Source: an uncultured Bacillota bacterium (GTDB taxonomy: Bacteria; Bacillota_I; Bacilli_A; Izemoplasmatales; UBA1188). Taken from it: 19,424 nucleotides of DNA. Both the position numbers and the translations under genes were made by a program. Positions 8,181-14,574 of the stretch are shown one piece after another. The stretch lies in assembly GCA_937907585.1 (NCBI GenBank), contig CALCVH010000176.1, forward strand, positions 1 through 19,424, in the 5' to 3' direction. How positions within the stretch are numbered: position 1 is the stretch's first letter; each line of letters opens with the position of its first letter. A model generated the notes under the pieces. That model was not told the DNA's origin, searched no databases, and saw only the letters and a program-made list of their open reading frames with translations.

Positions 8181-8210
8181 CTCATAGGTACTAAAACTTA
8201 TGAGTTTTAG
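8179..8210 (+). terminator. Terminator after mtnN, two alternative hairpins
   Basis: AACTCATA (8179-8186) can pair with TATGAGTT (8199-8206); alternatively CTAAAACT (8191-8198) pairs with AGTTTTAG (8203-8210). Both have 8-bp stems and share the 3' arm, so only one forms at a time. The T-rich run TTTTAGTTTATAT follows. It probably ends the greA-mtnN transcript, but the GC content is low. Confidence 0.6.
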
Positions 8211-8238
8211 TTTATATAAATCCGCATATACTGAATTC

Positions 8239-8267
8239 TTGAAAAGAAATTTAATATATTTTATAAT
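8239..8267 (+). promoter_or_regulatory. Sigma-A promoter of yqeG operon, leaderless architecture
   Basis: TTGAAA (8239-8244), 17-bp spacer, TATAAT (8262-8267). Transcription should begin at about 8274-8276, which coincides with the ATG of the next gene at 8276. No Shine-Dalgarno sequence lies between the -10 box and the start codon, so the first gene is probably translated from a leaderless mRNA. Confidence 0.8.
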
Positions 8268-8275
8268 ATATTATT

Positions 8276-8833
8276 ATGAAAGAAGATAGTTTACTAAAGT
8301 ATATTCCAATCGAATATAAGCACTCAATTCATGATGTTGACTTCGAAAAGTATTTTAAAGAAGGATATAGAATGTTGTTTTTTGATTTGGATAATACTAT
8401 AGCTGACTATGAGACACATTATCCAGAAAAGGATAAAATTGAATTATTTGATTATTTAAAGGAATTAGGATTCGAATGCTTTATTCTATCAAACAACAAA
8501 GAAAAAAGAATAAAGAAATTTGAAGACAGTTTAGGTGTAAAAGGCTTTTATTCTTTAAGAAAGCCATTTACAGGAAGAATTAGGAAGTACATCTTAGATG
8601 AATCTATGGATACTAATAAGATATTATGGGTTGGAGACCAAGCTGTTACTGATGTAAAGTGCGCTCACAAACTTGGAATCAATACCATATTATTAGACCC
8701 AATTAAACCCGCTACTGAACATTGGTATACTAAGATCAATAGATTTGTTGAAAGATCTATATTTAAAAAAATTAGAAAGAAATATAGTAGCGTATATTCT
8801 AGTTTAGGGTTGGAGAATAGATATGGTAGATGA
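8276..8833 (+). CDS. yqeG: YqeG-family HAD phosphatase
   Basis: HAD-superfamily phosphatase of the YqeG/HAD-IIIA group; the physiological substrate is not established. Motif I is FFDLDNT with the nucleophile Asp37 and Asp39, motif II is LSNN (71-74), the conserved Lys is in RKPF (Lys96), and motif III is VGDQAVTDV (119-127). 185 aa, normal size. The start is fixed by the family N-terminus (LLKYIPIEYKHSIHDVD aligns with Bacillus YqeG); no other start codon occurs before the catalytic motif. The ATG lies immediately at the predicted transcription start with no ribosome site. The gene overlaps yqeH by 11 bases, as in many Firmicutes where the two are always neighbours. Confidence 0.9.
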   Translation: MKEDSLLKYIPIEYKHSIHDVDFEKYFKEGYRMLFFDLDNTIADYETHYPEKDKIELFDYLKELGFECFILSNNKEKRIKKFEDSLGVKGFYSLRKPFTGRIRKYILDESMDTNKILWVGDQAVTDVKCAHKLGINTILLDPIKPATEHWYTKINRFVERSIFKKIRKKYSSVYSSLGLENRYGR

Positions 8834-9953
8834 AGAAAAAAGATTTTGTCCTGGATGTGGAGCGTTAATCCAAGACACAGATAAAAGTAAAGAAGGATAT
8901 GTACCAGAACAGGTATTTTTAAATTGCGATCCTGAAAAAATCGTATATTGTCAGAGGTGCTTTAGAATTAGAAACTACCATGATGTAGCGTCTAATGATT
9001 TGCCAAGCGAAGACTATTTAAAAGTATTGTCTCAAATCAATGCGACAGACTCACTAATAGTGTTAATTGTCGATGTATTTGATTTCTCTGGATCATTCTT
9101 ACCAAATATTAAAAGAATCACTGGCCAAAACGATGTAATACTCGCCGCTAATAAAGTAGATTTGCTTCCTCAAAGCACAAATAAAGAAAAGATTCTTAAT
9201 TGGATCGATATGATGCTAAAAGAGGAAGGATTAAATGTATTAGATTCTATTCTCATTTCATCAAAGAAGAATATCTTTATTGATGAATTAATAGAATTAA
9301 TAATGAAACACAAAAACAATAGAGATGTATATATCGTCGGAAGCAGCAATGTTGGTAAAAGTAAACTTATCAACCAAATTATTAAAAGGCTCGATGGAAC
9401 TGATGGAGATGCGCTTACAGTATCATACGCACCAAATACTACATTAAATTTTGTAGGTTTCCCTTTAGGAGATGGAACATCTATTTATGATACTCCAGGT
9501 GTATTAAATAGACATCAATACTTAAGATATTTATCTAAAAAATCACTTAAAATGATTGTTCCACAAAGAGAAATTAAAGCTCAAGTATATCAACTAGATC
9601 CAGACCAGACATTATTTATTGGGGGACTTGCGAGATTTGATTTTCTAAGCGGCGCAAAAGCTGATAAATCAAATGTTGTATTATATTTTTCAAATAGTAT
9701 TCCTATTCATAGAACAGCTCTAAAAAACGCTGATAAGCTATATGAAGAAAGATTATATACTCTTCTAACTCCACCATTCTCAAGTGATGAAGCTCTTCCA
9801 AGATTCCAAGAAAAAGAATTCTCTGTAAGAGATAACTCTAAATATGATATCGTTATATCAGGACTTGGATTCATCTCTTTAAGAGCGCCTTTTAGAATCA
9901 AGGTTCATGCGCCAGTTATGGTAGGCGTATATATTAGAAAGGCTATTATATAA
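8823..9953 (+). CDS. yqeH: Ribosome biogenesis GTPase YqeH
   Basis: Circularly permuted GTPase needed for 30S subunit assembly. The N-terminal zinc finger has CPGC (9-12) and CQRC (43-46). The permuted order of G motifs is visible: G4 NKVD (110-113), G5-like SSKK (146-149), then G1 GSSNVGKS (173-180), G2 threonine near 206, and G3 DTPG (223-226). The C-terminal half is the RNA- and peptide-binding region. 376 aa, full length. ATG lies inside the end of yqeG; its TAA overlaps the ATG of yqeK. In B. subtilis aroE, yhbY and nadD lie between yqeH and yqeK; all three are missing here. Confidence 0.95.
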   Translation: MVDEEKRFCPGCGALIQDTDKSKEGYVPEQVFLNCDPEKIVYCQRCFRIRNYHDVASNDLPSEDYLKVLSQINATDSLIVLIVDVFDFSGSFLPNIKRITGQNDVILAANKVDLLPQSTNKEKILNWIDMMLKEEGLNVLDSILISSKKNIFIDELIELIMKHKNNRDVYIVGSSNVGKSKLINQIIKRLDGTDGDALTVSYAPNTTLNFVGFPLGDGTSIYDTPGVLNRHQYLRYLSKKSLKMIVPQREIKAQVYQLDPDQTLFIGGLARFDFLSGAKADKSNVVLYFSNSIPIHRTALKNADKLYEERLYTLLTPPFSSDEALPRFQEKEFSVRDNSKYDIVISGLGFISLRAPFRIKVHAPVMVGVYIRKAII

Positions 9954-10525
9954 TGGATTATAAGAAAGATTATTTGCCTGTAGTTAAGGAAGTTGTAAAA
10001 GAAAAAAGATTCATTCACACTCTTGGTGTAATATATGAAGCCATGTTGTTTTCAACTATTTATGGAGAGAATCTAGATAAGGCTAGGATAGCCGCAACTC
10101 TTCATGATTATACTAAATATCTAGATGAAGACCAAGAAAGATATATAATGATGAAATATTATGGTTTCGATAAATATAAAAGATATCCTAGATCTATTTA
10201 TCATGGATTTACCGCAGCAATATTAGCGAAAGAACGATTAGGCGTAGATGATGAAGAAATATTAGACGCTATTAGATATCACTCTATAGGTAAAGTTAAT
10301 ATGACCTTATTAGAAAAAATAATATATGTCGCTGATTTTTCTGAACCAGGAAGAAAGAGTGAAGAATCTAAAAGAATTCATGATATCGCTTTAAAGGATT
10401 TAGATTTGGCTCTTTATTACGCAATGAAATCAGTGATAGAAGATAATGAAAAAGAAAATAAAGAAATTCCAAAAGAATCATATGACGCTTATGAATATAT
10501 TAAGGAGATAATAGAAAATAGATGA
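9953..10525 (+). CDS. yqeK: HD-domain Ap4A hydrolase YqeK
   Basis: HD-superfamily hydrolase that, by homology to Firmicutes YqeK, splits diadenosine tetraphosphate symmetrically to ADP. The metal-binding pattern is complete: His22 in FIHTLGV, His51-Asp52 in LHDYTKY, His84 in YHG, His110 in RYHSIGK and Asp128 in YVADFSEPGR. 190 aa, family length. The start codon overlaps the yqeH stop (TAATG), and the TGA stop overlaps the rsfS ATG. In most Bacilli the gene follows nadD directly and some annotations wrongly fuse their functions; here nadD is not present, so YqeK stands alone. Confidence 0.92.
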   Translation: MDYKKDYLPVVKEVVKEKRFIHTLGVIYEAMLFSTIYGENLDKARIAATLHDYTKYLDEDQERYIMMKYYGFDKYKRYPRSIYHGFTAAILAKERLGVDDEEILDAIRYHSIGKVNMTLLEKIIYVADFSEPGRKSEESKRIHDIALKDLDLALYYAMKSVIEDNEKENKEIPKESYDAYEYIKEIIENR

Positions 10526-10839
10526 ATAAAGAACTTGAAAAAATACTCAAAGCATTAGATGACGCTAAACTTATGAATATTTGTCTATATGATTTAGAAA
10601 ATACAAACCCTTTTTATAATTATGTGTTTGTTTCAACCGCATCTAATAAAAGACAGCTTCAAGCCGCTTTAAGATATATAGATGAAGCAAAAATAGAATA
10701 TAGACATGTTGAAGGAAAAGATTCTGAATCATGGCTTTTAATAGATTGTGATGATGTAATAATCAATATATTCTCTAAAGATGGAAGAGAATTATATGAT
10801 ATAGATAGTCTATATTATGAATTCAATAAGTTAGTTTAA
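10522..10839 (+). CDS. rsfS: Ribosomal silencing factor RsfS
   Basis: Binds ribosomal protein uL14 on the 50S subunit and blocks subunit joining, lowering translation when nutrients run out. 105 aa, matching the DUF143/RsfS core: helix with LDDAKLMNICLYDL, strand FVFVSTASNKRQLQAA (the FV-ATG-S region of the family), EGKDSESWLLIDCDDVIINIFS and the C-terminal RELYDIDSLY. The ATG overlaps the yqeK stop (ATGA). It closes the yqeG-yqeH-yqeK-rsfS operon, the same order as in B. subtilis. Confidence 0.93.
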   Translation: MNKELEKILKALDDAKLMNICLYDLENTNPFYNYVFVSTASNKRQLQAALRYIDEAKIEYRHVEGKDSESWLLIDCDDVIINIFSKDGRELYDIDSLYYEFNKLV

Positions 10840-10918
10840 TTAAAAATATTTCTAATTATAATACGATTATTTTTGATTATATATTATTATAAACAATGGT
10901 TAATGGCATGACTGTTTT

Positions 10919-10949
10919 AAAGAAGGAAAAAATTTTTTCTTCTTTTTTT
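10919..10949 (+). terminator. Intrinsic terminator within repeat copy 1
   Basis: AAAGAAG (10919-10925) pairs with CTTCTTT (10939-10945), with one bulged G and an inner A6/T6 helix, followed by a run of T to 10949. All T-rich, so modest stability, but the form suits termination of the rsfS operon 80 bases downstream of its stop. Confidence 0.65.
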
Positions 10950-10960
10950 ACTGATTTTTG

Positions 10961-10991
10961 GCACTTCTTGAGTATGTATTATATAAGGAGG
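10961..10991 (+). promoter_or_regulatory. Competence-like promoter element and ribosome site, copy 1 (orphan)
   Basis: GCACTTCTTGAGTATGTATTATATAAGGAGG, the same element found before comEA and, in related form, before recA. Here the AAGGAGG (10985-10991) is followed not by comEA but by an ATG at 11004 that is in frame with the antitoxin and would give a 125-aa version. The 12-nt gap between ribosome site and ATG is long, so translation from it is uncertain. Confidence 0.5.
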
Positions 10992-11013
10992 ATATTTTTA
11001 AAAATGAAAAATG

Positions 11014-11026
11014 AACACAATGTGTT
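11014..11026. promoter_or_regulatory. Candidate operator palindrome of the toxin-antitoxin module
   Basis: AACACA-A-TGTGTT, a perfect 13-bp palindrome, ends 9 bases before the -35 box of the antitoxin promoter. RelB/DinJ-type antitoxins autoregulate by binding palindromes at their promoter, so this is a reasonable candidate; the function is inferred. Confidence 0.35.
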
Positions 11027-11034
11027 ACAAATTA

Positions 11035-11064
11035 TTGACAATTTGAACCTAAATGATGTAAGAT
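11035..11064 (+). promoter_or_regulatory. Sigma-A promoter of the toxin-antitoxin operon
   Basis: A consensus -35 TTGACA (11035-11040), 18-bp spacer and -10 TAAGAT (11059-11064). The start near 11071 would give a very short leader beginning at the AAGGAGG ribosome site before the antitoxin ATG at 11085. Confidence 0.6.
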
Positions 11065-11084
11065 ATCGGAAAGGAGGTATGAAT

Positions 11085-11381
11085 ATGGCACAAGCGACAT
11101 TTAGCGTTCGAATGGATGAAAGTTTAAAAAAAGAGCTTGATAAGTTATGCGCCGAATTCGGTATGACTACATCAACCGCAATTAATATATTTGCGAAAGC
11201 TGTAGTTAGAGAACGTAGAATTCCGTTTGAAATCTGTTCATATGAAGGTAGAACAGTAACAAGAGAAGGAGCTTTAAACGCAATTAAAGAATTAAGAAGT
11301 GAATCCATTAGAAACGGAAACTGCGACATGACTTTAGATGAAATAAACGCAGAAATTAACGCAACTAGAAGAGGAAGATAA
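11085..11381 (+). CDS. RelB/DinJ-family antitoxin
   Basis: 98-aa antitoxin. The N-terminal ribbon-helix-helix reads ATFSVRMDESLKKELDKLCAEFGMTTSTAINIFAKAVV, the typical DinJ/RelB DNA-binding and dimerisation module, followed by the RERRIPFEI segment and a charged C-terminal tail likely to wrap the toxin. The start at 11085 is chosen because AAGGAGG (11071-11077) lies 7 bases upstream and the family begins at this Met-Ala; the frame stays open upstream to 10896, but that part is only the translated repeat. An in-frame ATG at 11004 could give a longer form. The TAA directly abuts the toxin ATG. The partner is a PIN toxin rather than the RelE/YafQ type usual for DinJ. Confidence 0.85.
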   Translation: MAQATFSVRMDESLKKELDKLCAEFGMTTSTAINIFAKAVVRERRIPFEICSYEGRTVTREGALNAIKELRSESIRNGNCDMTLDEINAEINATRRGR

Positions 11382-11798
11382 ATGAACTACTATGTTGTTC
11401 TAGATACAAATGTGATTGTTTCTGCGTTGTTGTCTAAAAACGAGGATTCAGCGACTGTTCAAATACTTAATGCGGTGTTTGAAAATAAAATAAAATTATT
11501 ATTTAGTTTAAATATAAAAAAGGAATATAAGGAAGTCTTAAATAGAGACAAGTTTGGATTTCAAAAACCTACAATTAATTACTTACTAAAAACTATAGAT
11601 AAATATGGAATCCTTATCGATCCTGTAAATAAATGTGATGAATCTTTGCCAGATATAAATGACTTGCCTTTCTATGAAATTCTAATTCAAACAAGAAAAT
11701 ATAATTCTTATTTGATTACTGGCAATACTAAGCATTTTCCCAAAAAACCATTTATTGTTACACCAAGAGAGTTTTTAAATATTATAAATAACGGCTAA
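11382..11798 (+). CDS. PIN-domain toxin of a type II toxin-antitoxin system
   Basis: 138-aa PIN-fold ribonuclease, of the 'putative toxin component, PIN family' (COG1569-like) type. The acidic active site is complete: Asp8 in VLDTNVIVSALLS, Glu48 in KKEYKEVLNR, Asp91 and Asp94 in LPDINDLPFYE. The TGNTKHFP stretch (113-120) corresponds to the conserved TGD-xx-hF segment near the C-terminus. Such toxins cleave RNA; the target cannot be read from sequence. ATG follows the antitoxin stop with no gap, so the pair is translated together. Its final codons (IINNG-stop) form the left edge of repeat copy 2. The gene looks intact and should be held in check by the upstream antitoxin. Confidence 0.87.
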   Translation: MNYYVVLDTNVIVSALLSKNEDSATVQILNAVFENKIKLLFSLNIKKEYKEVLNRDKFGFQKPTINYLLKTIDKYGILIDPVNKCDESLPDINDLPFYEILIQTRKYNSYLITGNTKHFPKKPFIVTPREFLNIINNG

Positions 11799-11813
11799 CG
11801 GTATGCTTGTTTT

Positions 11814-11844
11814 AAAGAAGGAAAAAATTTTTTCTTCTTTTTTT
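11814..11844 (+). terminator. Intrinsic terminator after the toxin gene (repeat copy 2)
   Basis: Same AAAGAAG/CTTCTTT hairpin with A6/T6 inner helix and T-run as copy 1, beginning 16 bases after the toxin stop. It separates the toxin-antitoxin transcript from comEA. Confidence 0.65.
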
Positions 11845-11855
11845 ACTGATTTTTG

Positions 11856-11886
11856 GCACTTCTTGAGTATGTATTATATAAGGAGG
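11856..11886 (+). promoter_or_regulatory. Competence-like promoter element upstream of comEA
   Basis: GCACTTCTTGAGTATGTATTATATAAGGAGG. Over the first 30 bases it matches the recA upstream element (18156-18185) at 25 positions, with GCACTT and the 12-base GAGTATGTATTA fully conserved and the same distance to the ribosome site. No TATAAT with a 17-bp-spaced -35 box exists here, unlike the housekeeping promoters in the window. YGAGTA resembles the CGAATA core of SigX/SigH-type competence promoters at 5 of 6 bases. The function is inferred. Confidence 0.55.
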
Positions 11887-11891
11887 AAAAA

Positions 11892-12485
11892 ATGAAAGAG
11901 TATAAAAAGTATATTATTATTGGAGTTTTCACAGTAGTAATTGTATTAGGAGCCATTTTAATTAATGGATTAATTAATAGTGGTGTGTTTAGAAAAAATG
12001 TAGATAAACAAGCAGAAGTAACTACTATTATCACAACCACAAACACAACGAGCGAAACAACCACAAAGAAAATTATAGTGGTTGAGATTAAGGGTGAAGT
12101 TTATTATCCAGGTGTATATGAATTCGAAAAAGATGAAGTAGTCGTTCAAGATGTTATTAATATGGCTGGAGGATTAACTAAAAAAGCGGATACTTCATTT
12201 ATTAATCTAGCTGAAGTTGTTGAAAATCATTCATCTATTACTATCGGAACATATGATACAGTTTCTTATGTATTAAAAGAAAATGAAACATATCAAAAAG
12301 TAAATATTAATACATGCACAATAGATGAATTGATTACACTTGATGGAATTGGCGAAACAAAAGCGAAAAATATTATTTCATATCGAAAAAACAACGGTTT
12401 CTTTTCTTCTATAGAAGATATTAAAAATGTTGAGGGAATCGGTGAGTCACTTTATCAAAAGATTAAAGATCATATTACGGTATGA
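11892..12485 (+). CDS. comEA: Competence protein ComEA (DNA receptor)
   Basis: Membrane-anchored double-stranded DNA receptor for transformation. From the ATG at 11892 (197 aa): a cytoplasmic MKEYKK, a membrane segment at about 7-29, a Thr-rich flexible linker (about 44-58), an SLBB domain beginning VVEIKGEVYYPGVYEF, and a C-terminal helix-hairpin-helix DNA-binding domain (VNINTCTIDELITLDGIGETKAKNIISYR, then IEDIKNVEGIGE). The start is set by AAGGAGG (11880-11886); the open frame reaches back to 11853, but those codons are within the repeat. It overlaps comEC, and the comEB deaminase gene usual in Bacillus is absent. The upstream element shared with recA suggests joint control. Confidence 0.95.
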   Translation: MKEYKKYIIIGVFTVVIVLGAILINGLINSGVFRKNVDKQAEVTTIITTTNTTSETTTKKIIVVEIKGEVYYPGVYEFEKDEVVVQDVINMAGGLTKKADTSFINLAEVVENHSSITIGTYDTVSYVLKENETYQKVNINTCTIDELITLDGIGETKAKNIISYRKNNGFFSSIEDIKNVEGIGESLYQKIKDHITV

Positions 12486-14556
12486 TGATGTTAGTGGCTT
12501 AATCATTTATCTAGTTCCATCAGTTTTATTACTACTATTATCCATTTCTTATGGATTTTTAATCATACCATACATTCTGTATCTAATATATTTATATAAA
12601 AGAATGAGAAGATTATTTCTCTATTCTATAATCATTTCAATCTTTATATTTCTTGTTTTTATAGTTAATTATATTATATTTTATTACGCTCCTATACAAG
12701 ATAAGTTGACTGGGATAATAACATATAAAGATAATAATTATTTCCTTATAAAGAAAGGATTCTTATATTACAAGATATATTATAAAAATACAGATGAAAT
12801 ATTAATTGGAGAGAAAATATCTCTAATTATTAGTCCAAATGATATTACAGAAAGAAATGTTCCAAATACTTTTAGTTATTATAAATATAAATTACAAAAC
12901 AGAATTATAGGCGAGTATAATTTAGTAAGTTTTCGTGTTATTAAGAAACATTCAATTTATTCAATTAGACAACTGACTTTATCATATATTGAGAATAAGT
13001 TTAATATAGATACGTCTATGTATTTAAAGAGGATTATACTTGGAATATCCTCTTTTGATAATGATTTAAATAACGCTATAAAAGACGAAGGAATATTATT
13101 TTTATTTGCGATATCAGGCTTGCATATAGGATTAATATCTAAATACTTTAAAAAGCTATTAAATATATTTAATGTACCACTAGAAATAACATCTGTATTA
13201 CTAGTGGTACTCTTAATAGCTTATTCATTTATAGTTAAAGAGTCTTCAAGTGTCTCTAGAAGTATTTTTATGATTGTCGTAATAGAAATATTATCACTAC
13301 TAAATAAAAGAATAGAAAGACTGGATTTATTAACATATAGTTTCATCATCTATTTAATAATTAATCCATTTTCAATCTATAATATTGGGTTTTATTTAAC
13401 TTTCTTATCTACAGCGGTTATATATTTATCTAAAGAAAAGAATATAGTTAAATTATCTTTATCTATAATTATCTTTTCATCTCCATTAATTCTTTATTCT
13501 AATAGTGAGATATCATTATTTATATTATTTTATTCATTATTCTTTAGTATTGTATTTGAAAGAATAATTATTCCACTATCATATTTAACATTTATATTCT
13601 ACCCATTTGATTTTTTGTATAACGCTTTAATAAAGACATTAAATATCGTTATAAAAATATTTAATGATTTTAATATAAAATTAGGTTACTCAATCTCAAA
13701 TGTTTATTATTTGATATTGATATATTTTCTGGTTCTATTAATATTTATATTTTTAAAGGATAAGAAGAAGCTAATATTGTATGTTACATTCTTAATAATT
13801 ACATTAACATTTAATTATATAGGTAGTGTATATTCGTTTTTTCCATCTGTTGAGATGATAGATGTTGGACAAGGTGATTCATTCTTAATTAGAACTGGAT
13901 TTAAAAATATATTAATTGATACTGGATATGAAGATGATTATCACACAACAATTACTTACCTAAAATCAATGAATATTCATAAGCTAGATGCGATATTTTT
14001 ATCACACGCAGATGATGACCACGATGGTGAACTTGAAAATATTAAAAAAGAATTAAATGTTAAAAAGGTATATTCTTCTCTTGATGGGGTTAAGTTTAAA
14101 TATAATCAAGTTTATATTGATACATATTCATTAGATAATAAAGATCCTAATGAAGGATCAATGGTAATGAATATCAAAATAAACGGTATATCTATTTTAT
14201 TTACTGGAGATATAGAGAAGATGGGCGAAGAATATATCCTATCAAAAGATATAAAGGATATAACTATATTAAAAGTTCCACATCATGGATCAAATACATC
14301 TTCATCAGTTAAATTTGTGAATAAGTTGAATCCTAAAATATGTTTAATATCAGTTGGAAAAAACAATAAATATGGACATCCAAATAAAGAGGTAATTGAT
14401 AGATATAATAATATCGGTTCAATTATTTATAGAACAGATGAATTAGGGACTGTTAAGATAAAAATTATCAATAATCACTTATATATTGATTCATTTAGAA
14501 AGGATAATTTATTTTGGATATTTAATCTAAAGAATAAGCGCTTCATATTAAATTAA
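12427..14556 (+). CDS. comEC: Competence protein ComEC (DNA translocation channel)
   Basis: Polytopic membrane protein that carries single-stranded DNA into the cytoplasm. 709 aa. A pair of N-terminal membrane helices and a beta-rich OB-like (DUF4131) stretch are followed by the Competence domain with the hallmark AISGLHIGLI near residue 230 and several more membrane helices. The C-terminal metallo-beta-lactamase-like part holds IDVGQGDSFLI (about 478), LSHADDDHDGE (about 524) and PHHGSNTSS (about 618), all metal or active-site motifs intact. The ATG at 12427 overlaps comEA by 59 bases and has only a weak ribosome site; a GTG at 12442 preceded by GAGGG (12432-12436) is an alternative start. 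Confidence 0.93.
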   Translation: MLRESVSHFIKRLKIILRYDDVSGLIIYLVPSVLLLLLSISYGFLIIPYILYLIYLYKRMRRLFLYSIIISIFIFLVFIVNYIIFYYAPIQDKLTGIITYKDNNYFLIKKGFLYYKIYYKNTDEILIGEKISLIISPNDITERNVPNTFSYYKYKLQNRIIGEYNLVSFRVIKKHSIYSIRQLTLSYIENKFNIDTSMYLKRIILGISSFDNDLNNAIKDEGILFLFAISGLHIGLISKYFKKLLNIFNVPLEITSVLLVVLLIAYSFIVKESSSVSRSIFMIVVIEILSLLNKRIERLDLLTYSFIIYLIINPFSIYNIGFYLTFLSTAVIYLSKEKNIVKLSLSIIIFSSPLILYSNSEISLFILFYSLFFSIVFERIIIPLSYLTFIFYPFDFLYNALIKTLNIVIKIFNDFNIKLGYSISNVYYLILIYFLVLLIFIFLKDKKKLILYVTFLIITLTFNYIGSVYSFFPSVEMIDVGQGDSFLIRTGFKNILIDTGYEDDYHTTITYLKSMNIHKLDAIFLSHADDDHDGELENIKKELNVKKVYSSLDGVKFKYNQVYIDTYSLDNKDPNEGSMVMNIKINGISILFTGDIEKMGEEYILSKDIKDITILKVPHHGSNTSSSVKFVNKLNPKICLISVGKNNKYGHPNKEVIDRYNNIGSIIYRTDELGTVKIKIINNHLYIDSFRKDNLFWIFNLKNKRFILN

Positions 14557-14559
14557 TTA

Positions 14560-14568
14560 TGATATAAT
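14560..14568 (+). promoter_or_regulatory. Extended -10 promoter of holA, leaderless architecture
   Basis: TG-A-TATAAT: the extended -10 dinucleotide TG (14560-14561) and a perfect TATAAT (14563-14568). No good -35 box lies 17 bp upstream, which the extended -10 can compensate. The predicted start 7 bases downstream is exactly the A of the holA ATG at 14575, and no Shine-Dalgarno precedes it. Confidence 0.65.
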
Positions 14569-14574
14569 TTAAAT

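Larger units (their letters stand above)
10885..10992 (+). repeat. Direct repeat copy 1 (80 bp perfect core, imperfect left extension)
   Basis: Bases 10913-10992 are identical to 11808-11887 (offset 895). To the left, similarity continues to about 10885 with only C/T and A/C changes: ATTATAAACAATGGTTAATGGCATG here versus the same stretch with AAC/GGC variants at copy 2. The core contains, in order, a hairpin with T-tract, the block GCACTTCTTGAGTATGTATTA, and AAGGAGG. Copy 1 lies between rsfS and the antitoxin gene. Read in the toxin frame its left edge still encodes IINNG and stop, like the last codons of the PIN toxin. Confidence 0.95.
11780..11887 (+). repeat. Direct repeat copy 2 (upstream region of comEA)
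   Basis: Bases 11808-11887 match copy 1 without a mismatch; the imperfect left part covers the last toxin codons and stop. In this copy every piece has a clear use: the hairpin terminates the toxin transcript, and the following element plus AAGGAGG serves comEA, whose ATG is 5 bases beyond. This is therefore the likely original location of the element. Confidence 0.95.

Noticed and set aside
10896..11084. Open frame extending the antitoxin upstream by 63 codons
   Set aside because: It translates the non-coding repeat (terminator and ribosome site); the family N-terminus and a good Shine-Dalgarno place the start at 11085.
11850..11868. TTTTGGCACTTCTTGAGTA resembling a sigma-54 -24/-12 promoter
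   Set aside because: The GC at -12 is missing and the recA version lacks the GG at -24.
11853..11891. Open frame extending ComEA upstream by 13 codons
   Set aside because: It lies in the repeat over the ribosome site AAGGAGG, which clearly serves the ATG at 11892.
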